A DNA stretch of 64,000 nucleotides from JAWHTC01 sp032586155 (GCF_032586155.1 NZ_JAWHTC010000004.1:124001-188000); one strand, 5' to 3'. Shown: positions 24,517 through 32,852, numbered from the stretch's first letter. Notes: a model not told the origin generated them from the sequence alone. Program-made: numbers and translations.

Positions 24517-24632
24517 ACATCCAACATTTGCTACATGCGCCGCAGTTGCAGGTTTTCCCCAACACGTGCACCGCGCCCAGCCGAACGTGAGCTCGGCGCC
24601 CGCCGCGATGGCGTCAGCCAGCGCAAAACCTC

Positions 24633-25112
24633 CTAGGTGGCGCCATTCTTCAGCAAAAGCCGCGCACCGGGGCCGGAGGCCGCCACTGCATCATCGGGAT
24701 TGTAGAGGCGACACCTGTCCAGGCTCAAACAGCCGCAGCCGATACAGCCGTCAAGATCGTCTCGCAGGCGTTCGAGTGTCGCGATCCGATCATCCAGCGC
24801 CGCGCGGAAACGGCGCGATATCCGCGCCCAGTCGCGAGCGGTGGGGGTGCGGGCGTCGGGCAGGGAGGCGAGGGTGTCGCGGATCTGCGGCAGAGTGAAC
24901 CCCAGCCCCTGGGCGATCTTGATAAAGCTAAGGCGGCGGATGTCGGCGCGGGCAAACCGTCGCTGACCCGAAGCTGCTCGGACAGAGCGGATGAGGCCCT
25001 TGTCCTCGTAAAATCGGATTGCCGAGACGGCGAGGCCGGTGCGCTTCGCAATGAACCCGATGGGTAGCATATCCTCAGGAGACGGGGGCAGGCGGGCGGA
25101 TTTTCGAGTCAT
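24633..25112 (-). CDS. soxR: Redox-sensitive transcriptional activator SoxR
   Basis: A 159-residue MerR-family regulator. The winged helix-turn-helix LPIGFIAKRTGLAVSAIRFYE (about 16-36) is followed by the dimer helix and the [2Fe-2S] motif C123-x2-C126-x-C128-x5-C134 (CIGCGCLSLDRC), which defines SoxR. It senses redox-cycling compounds or superoxide. ATG 25112 is used; the longer upstream frame crosses the divergent promoter. A SoxR box lies in the 73-base gap to the VOC gene. Confidence 0.97.
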   Translation of the reverse strand: MTRKSARLPPSPEDMLPIGFIAKRTGLAVSAIRFYEDKGLIRSVRAASGQRRFARADIRRLSFIKIAQGLGFTLPQIRDTLASLPDARTPTARDWARISRRFRAALDDRIATLERLRDDLDGCIGCGCLSLDRCRLYNPDDAVAASGPGARLLLKNGAT

Positions 25113-25123
25113 GAAAAAACCTC

Positions 25124-25154
25124 TTGACCTCAAGTTAGGTTGAGAAATTAGCGT
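25124..25154 (+). promoter_or_regulatory. SoxR-box promoter for the VOC-protein gene
   Basis: TTGACC (25124-25129) and TAGCGT (25149-25154) are separated by 19 bp, the long spacer of MerR-family promoters, and the palindrome CTCAAGTTAGGTTGAG (25129-25144) sits across it, close to the known SoxR box. It points at the VOC gene and may also control soxR. Confidence 0.85.
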
Positions 25155-25185
25155 GGCCGCGAACAACATGCAAAGGAGACGTGAA

Positions 25186-25566
25186 ATGGCAACGATATTG
25201 GAACATGTGAACGTGACGGTCAGCGATCTGAACCGCTCGGTGGCGCTGGTCGAGGACTTGTTTGGCTGGCGCGTCCGCTGGCGTGGCGGGGCAATCCATG
25301 GCGGCGAAAGCGCCCATGTCGGTGATGATGGCACCTATGTGGCGCTCTATCAGCATGCCAACCAGGTCGGGGAGAAGGTGGATACCTATCGCACCACGGG
25401 TGGGCTGAACCATATCGGCGTGGTGGTTGAGGACCTGGATGCTGTCGAGGCCAAGGTGAAGGCAGCGGGGCTGGAGACCCACAGCCATGCGGATTACGAA
25501 CCGGGACGGCGGTTCTATTTCAACGATCATGATGGCACCGAGTGGGAGGTGGTCAGCTATGGGTAA
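25186..25566 (+). CDS. VOC-family (glyoxalase/dioxygenase-like) protein, SoxR target
   Basis: A 126-residue protein with two vicinal-oxygen-chelate beta-alpha-beta-beta-beta modules: ILEHVNVTVSDLNRS at the start and LNHIGVVVEDLDAV from about residue 73, with E..WEVVSY at the end. Metal-ligand positions H and E are plausible, but the substrate is not indicated. AAAGGAG (25172-25178) fixes the start. The SoxR box upstream suggests a role against redox-active or electrophilic compounds. Confidence 0.88.
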   Translation: MATILEHVNVTVSDLNRSVALVEDLFGWRVRWRGGAIHGGESAHVGDDGTYVALYQHANQVGEKVDTYRTTGGLNHIGVVVEDLDAVEAKVKAAGLETHSHADYEPGRRFYFNDHDGTEWEVVSYG

Positions 25567-25838
25567 CATGGCTTGCGAAACGTCGGCCCGGCCGGGAGTG
25601 GTTTCCGGCCTGCTGGCCCGCCTTCACCAACACGACATGCGGGTGCGCCGCCTGTTGGGCATTCGAGGCCGGTCTCGCAACGTGATTGCGTCGAGCAACA
25701 TCGGAAATGGTGTTTCCGGTGACGATCCGCCGGGTTCGTTTGCTGAAAGAAAGCGGCCGGATGCGCGGGCCACGCTCCGTTTCGCGCCGCCCCCCTTTGG
25801 CGCTATGTGATATTTCGGAAAAGGGATAGGCTGCCCCA

Positions 25839-26267
25839 ATGTCTGAGAACAAGACCGAGCCCACGGATGCGGATGTGGCCGCGTACCTGGCGCAAGTGGA
25901 GCCCCAGCGGCGCCGCGAGGATGCGGAGCAGCTGGACGAGGTTTTCCGCCGTGTTACCGGGTTCCTACCGCGGTTGTGGGGGCCGTCGATCATTGGCTAT
26001 GGGCGCTATCACTACCGCTATGATAGCGGGCGCGAGGGCGATTTCCTGGCCACGGGATTTGCGCCGAGAAAGGCCAGCCTGGTGATCTATATCATGCCGG
26101 GATACGCGGATTTCAGCGAAATCCTGGGCCGGTTGGGCAAGCACCGGCTGGGAAAATCCTGCCTTTATATCAACAAGATGTCAGATATTAATAAAGCGAT
26201 ACTGGAAGAGTTGATCCGGGCCGGGTTGGAGGATCTGGGGCGGCGTTGGGATGTCTTGCCGGAATAG
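25839..26267 (+). CDS. DUF1801 domain protein
   Basis: A 142-residue protein with the DUF1801/YdhG-like pattern: VEPQRRREDAEQLDEVFRRVTG, then WGPSIIGYGRYHYRYDSGREGDFLATGFAPRK, then IYIMPGYADFSEILGRLGKHRLGKSCLYINKMSDINKAILEELI. The family has an unknown role in small, possibly iron- or nucleotide-related binding. The preceding 270 bases (25567-25838) hold no gene that I can support. A short palindrome follows. Confidence 0.85.
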   Translation: MSENKTEPTDADVAAYLAQVEPQRRREDAEQLDEVFRRVTGFLPRLWGPSIIGYGRYHYRYDSGREGDFLATGFAPRKASLVIYIMPGYADFSEILGRLGKHRLGKSCLYINKMSDINKAILEELIRAGLEDLGRRWDVLPE

Positions 26268-26281
26268 ATGCGTAGCGACAG

Positions 26282-26303
26282 GTGCGCAAGAGGCGCACTC
26301 TAC
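26282..26303 (+). repeat. Short palindrome of the hairpin-CTAC family
   Basis: GTGCGC / GCGCAC stem followed by TCTAC, 15 bases after the DUF1801 stop. The CTA here is also the minus-strand stop codon (TAG) of the following metallopeptidase gene. Confidence 0.6.
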
Positions 26304-26695
26304 TTCCACCATTCGTCGATGCTGGCGATGTCATCGTCGGACCAGCCGAAATGGTGGGCAAACTCGTGCACGGTGACATGGGCGACAAGCTCGGCCAGGG
26401 TGATGTTGCCCCGCGCCCGCCATTCATCGAGGACCGGTTCGCGGAACAGCCACACTGTGTCCGGGCCGATCGGTTGGTGGAACACAGATTTCTCGGTCAG
26501 CGGGATGCCGGAATACAGCCCGGTCAACTCGTAAGGGTCGGTGATGTCGAGATCGCGCAGGATGTCCGCGGGTGGCCAGTCGACGACGCAGATCGCCACC
26601 TCGCGGGCAAGATCACCGAAAGGCGCGGGGAAGCGGGCAACGGTGTCGCGGGCGATCTGCTCGAATTCGGCCAAGCTGGGTGTTTGTGTGGTCAT
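26300..26695 (-). CDS. Zincin-like metallopeptidase
   Basis: A 131-residue protein with HEFAHHFGWSD near the C terminus (H110, E111, H114 form the HExxH site, with downstream Asp). Size and the pattern TLAELVAHVTVHEFAHHFGWSDDDI match the zincin-like metallopeptidase type 1 family (DUF from COG3824). Substrate unknown. ATG 26695 is the start (MTTQT); the longer frame adds an unlikely basic extension. Its stop lies in the short palindrome. Confidence 0.85.
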   Translation of the reverse strand: MTTQTPSLAEFEQIARDTVARFPAPFGDLAREVAICVVDWPPADILRDLDITDPYELTGLYSGIPLTEKSVFHQPIGPDTVWLFREPVLDEWRARGNITLAELVAHVTVHEFAHHFGWSDDDIASIDEWWK

Positions 26696-26796
26696 GTGTC
26701 CAGATATGGGCCGGGGCGGCGGGAAAGAAAAGCTGCTGAAACCTTGCACGCTTCGGCCCGTTGCGCTTCGATGGCGTGATGTTGGGAGGAATCGAG

Positions 26797-27339
26797 ATGT
26801 TTTTAAGACAGGCAATGATTGGTTTTGGTGTTTTTGCGGTCATGTCCGGGGCGGCCTGGGCAGGTGAATTGGCGCCGCGCTATTCGCAGATGGGGCAGAT
26901 GCAGGTCGAAATGGGCGATGAGGTTCTGGACCTAGTGATTGCCTATGACAAGGAAAAGCAGCGCGGTTATGCCACGCAGAAGATGATCATGGGATCGCAT
27001 CTGACCATTAACTCCGCGGCGAGAGCGGTAGATGACAGCGGTCAGTTCATATCGCCCATGGTGCAGGTGACGCTGCAGCAGCAGAGTGGCAAGTTCAAGA
27101 TGCTGTCGGCGGAGCTGTACGACGAGCAGGGCTATGACGCACCGATGGCGATGGGAGCTGATGGCGGGAAGGGTGCGGTGACCGAGCTCACCTTTGAAAA
27201 TAACCGGCTGGACGCGGTGGTTGAGGGCGAGTTTATACGGCTGGTTGGTTACATGAAGGGGGACGCCAAGCCTGCAGACGGGGTTGCGCCGGTGCCGGTT
27301 ACGATCCGGTGGAGTGTGGAGCTTGCACCGCTGAAGTGA
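26797..27339 (+). CDS. Secreted hypothetical protein
   Basis: A 180-residue protein with a signal peptide (MFLRQAMIGFGVFAVMSGAAWA) and a predicted beta-rich mature part without cysteine and without a recognised domain. GGGAGGA at 26784-26790 with a six-base gap to ATG 26797 is a strong start. It is followed by a short palindrome. No functional context. Confidence 0.7.
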   Translation: MFLRQAMIGFGVFAVMSGAAWAGELAPRYSQMGQMQVEMGDEVLDLVIAYDKEKQRGYATQKMIMGSHLTINSAARAVDDSGQFISPMVQVTLQQQSGKFKMLSAELYDEQGYDAPMAMGADGGKGAVTELTFENNRLDAVVEGEFIRLVGYMKGDAKPADGVAPVPVTIRWSVELAPLK

Positions 27340-27353
27340 GCGGCGAGGGGTAA

Positions 27354-27376
27354 GCCGGGCTGAAGCCCGGCCTACG
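27354..27376 (+). repeat. Short palindrome of the hairpin-CTACG family
   Basis: GCCGGGC-TGAA-GCCCGGC stem-loop immediately followed by CTACG, 15 bases after the preceding stop and 7 bases before the end of the next convergent gene. Confidence 0.75.
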
Positions 27377-27382
27377 ATTGTT

Positions 27383-28324
27383 TTAGCCGTCCATCATCAT
27401 TTGGTAGCTGGCGGCCACATAGTGGAACCCGTCGCCGCGAGTTTCGACATAGCCCATGGCGGGCCAGGGCATGTGGTAGCCGATGAAGGGGATATTGTCG
27501 GCGGCGAGCATGCCGAGAACCTTGCGCCGTGTCTGGGCAGCCATTGCCTTGTCACGGTCGAACTTGACCTCCCAATCGGGATAAGCGAGCGACCAGACAT
27601 AGTGGTTGGCGAAATCGGCGGCGATCAGCAGTTGCTGACCTTCGCTTTCCAGCATGTAGGTCATGTGGCCCGGCGTGTGGCCGAAGGCGGCCATGGCGGT
27701 TATGCCCGAGGTGACCGAGCCCCCATCATCAAGCATGGCCATGTTGTCGGCGACGGGGCGGACATTTGCCTCGAACTTCTCGTTACCGGCCATATCCCAG
27801 GCATCGAACTCGGCTGCGCCGGTGACGTAGGCGGCATTGTTAAAGGTCGGGGAGCCTTGGTTCATCATGCCACCGATATGGTCGCCATGCATGTGGGTGA
27901 GCACCACCTTGTCGATCTGGTCTGGCATGTAGCCAGCGGCCTTGAGCGCGCCCGAGATGCCGCCGGCGTTGAGTCCTGTATCGAACAGGATCAGTTCGGA
28001 CCCGGTATTGACCACGGTGGGGGTGAAGAAGAACTGTGCCTTGTTGGTGGGAATGTTGGCGGCGGCCGAGGCGGCGGCAAAGTCTTCGGCCGAGACATTC
28101 ATGCCGAAAATGTTCTGCGGGCCGGGTACGGTTCGGGTACCAGCCAGAAGCGCGGTGACCTCGAAGCTGCCCAGTTTGAAGCGATTGAACCGGGTGGTGG
28201 CAATGCCAAGCATCTCGGCGGCAGCGAAGGCGGGGGACGCCGCGACCGTTGCGAGCGGCAGGGCGGCGGCACCCATCAGGGTGGCACGGCGGGTGATGGA
28301 AAAGGCAGGGTTTTCTTTGGTCAT
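27383..28324 (-). CDS. Twin-arginine exported metallo-beta-lactamase-fold hydrolase
   Basis: A 313-residue protein with a Tat signal (SITRRATLMGAAAL, residues 9-22, cleaved near AFAAAE) and an MBL fold with the zinc motif HMHGDHIGG (H144, H146, D148, H149) and downstream GHTPGH and DFANHY. Likely folded with metals in the cytoplasm and then exported. Resembles lactonase/quorum-quenching or glyoxalase II-like MBLs; the substrate cannot be told. Convergent with the secreted hypothetical gene. Confidence 0.9.
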   Translation of the reverse strand: MTKENPAFSITRRATLMGAAALPLATVAASPAFAAAEMLGIATTRFNRFKLGSFEVTALLAGTRTVPGPQNIFGMNVSAEDFAAASAAANIPTNKAQFFFTPTVVNTGSELILFDTGLNAGGISGALKAAGYMPDQIDKVVLTHMHGDHIGGMMNQGSPTFNNAAYVTGAAEFDAWDMAGNEKFEANVRPVADNMAMLDDGGSVTSGITAMAAFGHTPGHMTYMLESEGQQLLIAADFANHYVWSLAYPDWEVKFDRDKAMAAQTRRKVLGMLAADNIPFIGYHMPWPAMGYVETRGDGFHYVAASYQMMMDG

Positions 28325-28465
28325 GGCGGCCTCGTGTTCAATGTCTTCGCAGGAATTGTTTGCAAGCTTAGCGCGAAATGCTGCAACCGAGGGATCACGA
28401 CAGCGTGACCTCCCGTGTCACTGCGCAGGCCGATCTGTGCAGGAATGCGCAGTTGGCGAGAGCGC

Positions 28466-28876
28466 CTAGGGCAGGAAGAAGGTGGCTGTGGCGGTTGCGA
28501 CCGGTTTGTCCGACGGTTCGGCGACCATTGTGGCACGGGCAAACATCAGGGCCTTGCCGGCGCGGACGATCTCGGCCTCGCAGCGCACGCTGTCACCGGT
28601 GCCAGGGCGCAGGAAGACGGTGTCGAGATTGGTGGTGGCGACGGGTCGAAACTCGCCCATGTGTCCGGCGCAGGCAAAGACCATCGAAGTATCTGCCATG
28701 GCCGCCAGCGCTTGGCCGGAGAGAATGCCGCCGACACGCGCCAGCGCTGGGGTGATCGGCATCCGCAGGGTGGCCCCGGAGGGTCCGATTTCGGCGATGG
28801 TCAGGTCGAGCGCCTGGACCCAGTCGGCGAAGTTGTCGGCAAGAAATTGCTGGGCTGTGTCGGTGGTCAAACTCAT
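28466..28876 (-). CDS. PaaI-family thioesterase (hotdog fold)
   Basis: A 136-residue hotdog-fold protein. Core: LRMPITPALARVGGILSGQALAAMADTSMVFAC, with a helix carrying the SGQALAAMADT pattern of PaaI/YbgC-like acyl-CoA thioesterases, then TTNLDTVFLRPG. The start ATG 28876 is preceded by AAGGAC. Substrate class (aromatic or acyl CoA) cannot be set from sequence. Confidence 0.85.
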   Translation of the reverse strand: MSLTTDTAQQFLADNFADWVQALDLTIAEIGPSGATLRMPITPALARVGGILSGQALAAMADTSMVFACAGHMGEFRPVATTNLDTVFLRPGTGDSVRCEAEIVRAGKALMFARATMVAEPSDKPVATATATFFLP

Positions 28877-29066
28877 GGGTGTCCTTTCGGCCTGTTCGTC
28901 GTGATGCGTCGCGCGAGTGTGGCATGATGGGCGTGATGGTTCCAGCGCCGCGACGGGTTGCGCCTCACCGGGACGTGAGGGCTGGCGGCGATCCAGGTCA
29001 TTGATTTTCCATGCCAAAGGGGCCATGATTCCCGAAAAGCGCAGGCATAAGAAAGGCGCGGTGGAG

Positions 29067-29471
29067 ATGAGCAGGACATTTTTTTCGCTTGCAGGAGCGA
29101 TGATGACCGTGGGCCTGATCGGGGCCTGTACCGATATGGCGCCCAGCCCGGGGCGCGAAACCTACACGCATTATTGTGCCAGTTGTCATGGCAACAGCGC
29201 CGTGGGCGACGGGCCGATCGCCGACAGTCTGCCGGTGCCGCCAGCGGATCTGACGGTGCTGAGGCTTGCCAATGACGGGGCATTTCCGACCGAACACGTG
29301 ATGGCGACCGTTTATGGTTATCCTGGCAAACATGCGTTTTCGGCCATGCCCGAATTCGGCCCGCTCCTGGAAGGACCCAAGCAGATCTGGGTCTCGCCCA
29401 AGGGCGAGGAGATCATGACGCCAGTGGCGCTGCTGGAACTGGTCAGTTACCTGGGAACTTTGCAGCGCTAG
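29067..29471 (+). CDS. Cytochrome c, putative lipoprotein (first of three)
   Basis: A 134-residue single-haem c-type cytochrome. The signal region ends LIGACTDM, a lipobox-like site with C21, so membrane anchoring by lipid is likely. The haem motif CASCH is at 37-41; the axial Met could be in FSAMPEFG. PPADLT is shared with the two following cytochromes. It heads a set of three small cytochrome genes on the plus strand, 96 bases before the second. Confidence 0.82.
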   Translation: MSRTFFSLAGAMMTVGLIGACTDMAPSPGRETYTHYCASCHGNSAVGDGPIADSLPVPPADLTVLRLANDGAFPTEHVMATVYGYPGKHAFSAMPEFGPLLEGPKQIWVSPKGEEIMTPVALLELVSYLGTLQR

Positions 29472-29567
29472 GAGTTGCGGTGGGCCGCGTGATGCGGATC
29501 ATGGGGTGCAACGCGGGAATCGGTTATACTTGAGCGCGAGGGGCTCAGGGTGCGAAAGGATGAGGTT

Positions 29568-29975
29568 ATGAAGATATTCAGCTATGTTCTGGGGGCAATT
29601 GTGCTGATCTCTGCCTCCGGAGCTGCGTCGGCGCAGGACGCGATGGAAGGAGCGGTGCTTTATGAGCGCCACTGTGCGACGTGCCATGGGCTTGATGCCA
29701 AGGGGGGTGGCCCAATGGCCGGGGTGCTGCTTGTACCGCCGGCGGACCTGACGCGATTGGCAGCCAGTGAAGAAGGGGGCAACTTCCCTCTGCTCCGGGT
29801 GGTGCGACGGATTGACGGGCGCGACCCGCTGGTGGCGCATGGCTCGCCCATGCCGGTCTATGGCGATTTCTTCGAAGGCGATGACACGGCAATGAAAACC
29901 GCTAGTGGACAGCCGTTGTTGACCAGCAGGCCGGTGGCCGATCTGGTGACCTATCTGAAGGAGATACAGCAATGA
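29568..29975 (+). CDS. Small periplasmic cytochrome c (second of three)
   Basis: A 135-residue protein with a signal peptide (cleavage near AASAQDA) and CATCH at 36-40. PPADLTRL is shared with its neighbours, and a candidate axial Met lies in SPMPVYGDFF. ATG 29568 follows AAAGGATGAGG. It overlaps the third cytochrome gene by four bases (ATGA). The acceptor and donor are unknown. Confidence 0.88.
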   Translation: MKIFSYVLGAIVLISASGAASAQDAMEGAVLYERHCATCHGLDAKGGGPMAGVLLVPPADLTRLAASEEGGNFPLLRVVRRIDGRDPLVAHGSPMPVYGDFFEGDDTAMKTASGQPLLTSRPVADLVTYLKEIQQ

Positions 29976-30391
29976 GACGCCTGGCGGTTGCGGGTCTGTT
30001 CGGGGTGGGGGTTGCTGCGGCCTGTGCCCTGGCGGAAATGCCCGGACCGGACGAGGGGGCGGCTCTGTTTGCCGAGAATTGCGCCATGTGCCACGGCCCC
30101 GATGCGCGCGGAACCGGCGAGCTGGCTGAGGAAATTCGCGTCGAGCTGGGCCGCAAGCCCGCCGATCTGACCCGGCTGGCACAGGCCAACAAGGGGGTGT
30201 TCCCGCGGGCCGAGGTTCTGTCCTATATCGATGGCTATACACGAGGCCGGTTGCCGGATCAGAATATGCCGGAATTCGGCCTTCTGCTGGAAGGGCCGAG
30301 TGTGCCGGTGGACAGCGGCGACGGGGTGATGAGCCCGGCGCCAAGACCCCTGGTGGCCTTGATGGTTTATCTTGAAAGCATCCAGCGCTGA
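29972..30391 (+). CDS. Small periplasmic cytochrome c (third of three)
   Basis: A 139-residue protein with a signal peptide (cleavage near ALAEMPG) and CAMCH at 37-41. KPADLTRLAQAN parallels its neighbours and NMPEFGLLLEGP may hold the axial Met. Its ATG overlaps the previous stop. The three genes look like divergent tandem duplicates with no oxidase, dehydrogenase or sox gene beside them, so the electron route is open. Confidence 0.88.
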   Translation: MRRLAVAGLFGVGVAAACALAEMPGPDEGAALFAENCAMCHGPDARGTGELAEEIRVELGRKPADLTRLAQANKGVFPRAEVLSYIDGYTRGRLPDQNMPEFGLLLEGPSVPVDSGDGVMSPAPRPLVALMVYLESIQR

Positions 30392-30441
30392 TCCAAATGC
30401 GCGCCTGACGGCGCAAGATTTTCCTCGACCCCTCCTCCTGA

Positions 30442-30463
30442 CCTCCTCCCTTGTGGGAGGAGG
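30442..30463. terminator. Hairpin after the cytochrome genes
   Basis: Stem CCTCCTCCC / GGGAGGAGG with loop TTGT. It lies 50 bases after the last cytochrome stop, between convergent genes. Confidence 0.7.
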
Positions 30464-30524
30464 AACATGGGCGTGCGCGGCCCCTTGGCTTGCAGGGATT
30501 TGGGCCTGTTGAGGGGGAGGATTT

Positions 30525-30546
30525 GAGTATTTGGACAAAGCAAGAG
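30525..30546 (-). terminator. 3'-end motif directly after the BaiN-like gene
   Basis: Minus-strand CTTGCTTTG..CAAATACTC begins one base after the stop codon of the flavoprotein gene. It matches the motif arms at 24466-24516 and the tail of the 90-bp repeat, suggesting a shared 3'-end signal. Confidence 0.5.
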
Positions 30547-30547
30547 A

Positions 30548-31732
30548 CTAGGCGGTTTGGCGCGTGATGTCACGGGCGGCGGCCATGGCCGAGGACCAGG
30601 CCCATTGGAAATTGTAGCCGCCGAGCCATCCCGTGACATCAAGGCATTCGCCGATGAAATAGAGCCCGGGCCGGGCGGCGGCCATCATGGTTTTCGAGCT
30701 GATCTGGTCGGTGGCGATGCCACCGGCGGTGACCTCGGCGGTGCGGTAGCCTTCGGTGCCCGACGGGGTGAGCTGCCAGTTGTGCAGACTGTCGGCAAGC
30801 GCGCGCAGCGCAGCGTCAGATTGATCCGCCAGGTTGCCAGAGAGATCTAGGGTCTCGGCAAGGTATTGAGCAAGCCGCGCGGGCAGGTGGGCGGAGAGCG
30901 CGGTTCCCATCTGTCTGCGCCCCTCATACTGGCGTTGCGATTTCAAGGCGTCGAACAGCGGCGCCGCGGGGGAGAGGTCGAGCGAGATCGGTGTGCCGGG
31001 TTGCCAGAAGGACGAAATTTGCAGGATTGCAGGGCCGGAGAGACCGCGATGGGTGAAAAGCAGGGCTTCGTCGAAGGAGACGTCACTGGTCGAAGCGCGG
31101 ACGGGCAGCGCCGTGCCGGATAACGAGACAAAGCGGCCGTCGGGAAAAGTGAACGGCACCAGCGCCGGGCGGGTCTGGGTCAGTGAAAGGCCGAACTGCC
31201 TGGCGATGTCATAGGCCAGCCCAGTGGCGCCCATCTTGGGGATCGATTTGCCCCCTGTGGCGATGACAAGGTTGCGGGCTTTGACGGTTCGTCGGGTGTT
31301 GCCACGCGCCAGAGTGGCGGTGAAATGGCTGCCATCATGGCCGAGTTCGGTGAGTGAGGTTTCCAGTTGTAGCGTTGCCCCGGCCCGGGCAACAAGACCG
31401 GTCAGCATGTCGACAATTTGTGTGGCCTTGTCGTCGCAGAAGAGCTGTCCAAGGGTTTTTTCGTGCCATGTGATGCCATGGTCCGAGATCAAAGAGATGA
31501 AATCCCACTGGCTATAGCGTGCCAGGGCGGATTTGCAGAAATGCGGGTTCGATCCGTGAAAATTGGCTGCCGTGACATCGAGATTCGTGAAATTGCAGCG
31601 CCCGCCACCGGAGATCCGGATCTTCTCGCCCGGGCGTTTGGCGTGATCGATGATCAACGTTGACGGCCCTGCATGGGCCGCGCACATCAGGCCGGCCGCA
31701 CCCGCGCCGAGGATGAGGGTTTCGATCTCCAT
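30548..31732 (-). CDS. BaiN/HI0933-like NAD(P)/FAD-dependent oxidoreductase
   Basis: A 394-residue flavoprotein. Dinucleotide fold TLILGAGAAGLMCAAH at the N terminus, RISGGGRCNFTN (hallmark of the HI0933/YhiN family), and a second GG-type region NLVIATGGKSIPKMGATG. C-terminal GLYFIGECLDVTGWLGGYNFQWAW closes the FAD site. Function of the family is largely unknown. GGGGAC precedes ATG 31732. The 3'-end motif abuts the stop. Confidence 0.88.
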   Translation of the reverse strand: MEIETLILGAGAAGLMCAAHAGPSTLIIDHAKRPGEKIRISGGGRCNFTNLDVTAANFHGSNPHFCKSALARYSQWDFISLISDHGITWHEKTLGQLFCDDKATQIVDMLTGLVARAGATLQLETSLTELGHDGSHFTATLARGNTRRTVKARNLVIATGGKSIPKMGATGLAYDIARQFGLSLTQTRPALVPFTFPDGRFVSLSGTALPVRASTSDVSFDEALLFTHRGLSGPAILQISSFWQPGTPISLDLSPAAPLFDALKSQRQYEGRRQMGTALSAHLPARLAQYLAETLDLSGNLADQSDAALRALADSLHNWQLTPSGTEGYRTAEVTAGGIATDQISSKTMMAAARPGLYFIGECLDVTGWLGGYNFQWAWSSAMAAARDITRQTA

Positions 31733-31782
31733 GTCCCCGGTTGGCAAAGCGCAGCGGGCGGGTCAAGGGGCATTGGGCCCGG

Positions 31783-32451
31783 TCAGGGACAATGGACCCG
31801 TTTATGGGCCCGCAGAGCGGCGCGCAGGGCATCGGCGCGTGCAAGCGCGACTGGCAGAACGTGCAGTTTGGGAGCGGAGACGGACAAGGTGGTAAACGCG
31901 TCCCGGGTTGGATCGCGCCGTGTCATGAAGAGGGTGAAGTTGCGGCTGGCGAATGGGCCATGGGTGCCGGACATCATGCCGGCATGGAGCCGGGTGAGCG
32001 CGACGGCGCTTTCGGCGATCCGGTTTTGCGAATAGGCACCTTGGCGGAGTTTGAGAGGTGACAGGCGAGCGGCCTGATTTCGGTTGCGGATTGCCTTTTG
32101 CTGCGCTTGTGACGGGGCCGCGTCAGACAGCACCCGAAGCGTCAGCCCGTTGCGCGAGCTGAATTTCGGACGGGCTGCGAGGGGCAGGGCCCGCGGCCCC
32201 ACGTCATAGTCGGCAAGGTTCAGGCGGATGAGCCAATGGTTACGGATCTGACGCTTGGTGGAATGGTGTTTGAAGGCCAGATCACAGCCGTTGATGGCGA
32301 CAAGCTCGGTGATATCGGTGTTCTGGTCGTCCTCGTGGATCGGGATCGAGGGGAAGAAGGCCGAGAGTGCCTCTTGCGCCGCAAGGGGGGTGGGCAGGAG
32401 CAGTGCGGCGAGGAGTAAGGGGCGCAGGAACATGGAGTTGAAAAAACGCAT
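31783..32451 (-). CDS. Exported hypothetical protein
   Basis: A 222-residue protein with a signal peptide (MFLRPLLLAALLLPTPLAA, cleaved before QEALSAFF). The mature part carries two Cys (INGCD and VHCP at the very end), a YDVGPRALPL stretch and a basic region. No domain recognised. Start could be ATG 32451 or 32433; both keep the signal. Possibly transcribed with the BaiN-like gene 51 bases downstream. Confidence 0.65.
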   Translation of the reverse strand: MRFFNSMFLRPLLLAALLLPTPLAAQEALSAFFPSIPIHEDDQNTDITELVAINGCDLAFKHHSTKRQIRNHWLIRLNLADYDVGPRALPLAARPKFSSRNGLTLRVLSDAAPSQAQQKAIRNRNQAARLSPLKLRQGAYSQNRIAESAVALTRLHAGMMSGTHGPFASRNFTLFMTRRDPTRDAFTTLSVSAPKLHVLPVALARADALRAALRAHKRVHCP

Positions 32452-32570
32452 GGGCTGAATGTAGGAGGCACGCCCCGGATTTGAAAGAGTCGGGGCTGTG
32501 CCGACCCGTCATCTGGTCGGAAACAGGGGTGATGCGGTGAATTGGGGCCAACCAAGGAAAGGACCGCGAG

Positions 32571-32794
32571 ATGAGGCTGCCGCGTTTTGGGGATCGGGAC
32601 GGGCAAAGTTGCCGTGCTATCCGGATGGGGAAGGGCGCGCGCGATGTCTCGGGCCCTTTGCGGATTCCGGGCCGGAGACGCTGTCGCCCGATCTGTTGGC
32701 GCGTCTGGGCGTCGTGGTGGCCGAGGACCTGCCGCTGGCGGATGTGGCGGCCAAAACGCCCGACGGCTGTGTGTCACTATCAGAGTGGGTGTGA
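32571..32794 (+). pseudogene. Degraded N-terminal fragment of a fumarylacetoacetate hydrolase-family gene
   Basis: AGGAAAGG precedes ATG 32571. The first frame reads MRLPRFG...GKGARDVSGP, like the N terminus of FAH-family proteins, then the reading continues in another frame as GPFADSGPETLSPDLLARLG with a stop at 32792. A frameshift near 32655-32660 joins the two; only about 75 residues of the 280 or so normal remain and the catalytic domain is missing. I judge this a remnant. Confidence 0.55.
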
Positions 32795-32852
32795 CGCCCG
32801 GCAAGTCATGTGTTCCATGCCGGATGGATGCGGGGGTGGGCAGAGAGGAGTG

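Noticed and set aside
25567..25838. Small genes in the gap between the VOC and DUF1801 genes
   Set aside because: Frames on both strands lack ribosome-binding sites and recognisable sequence.
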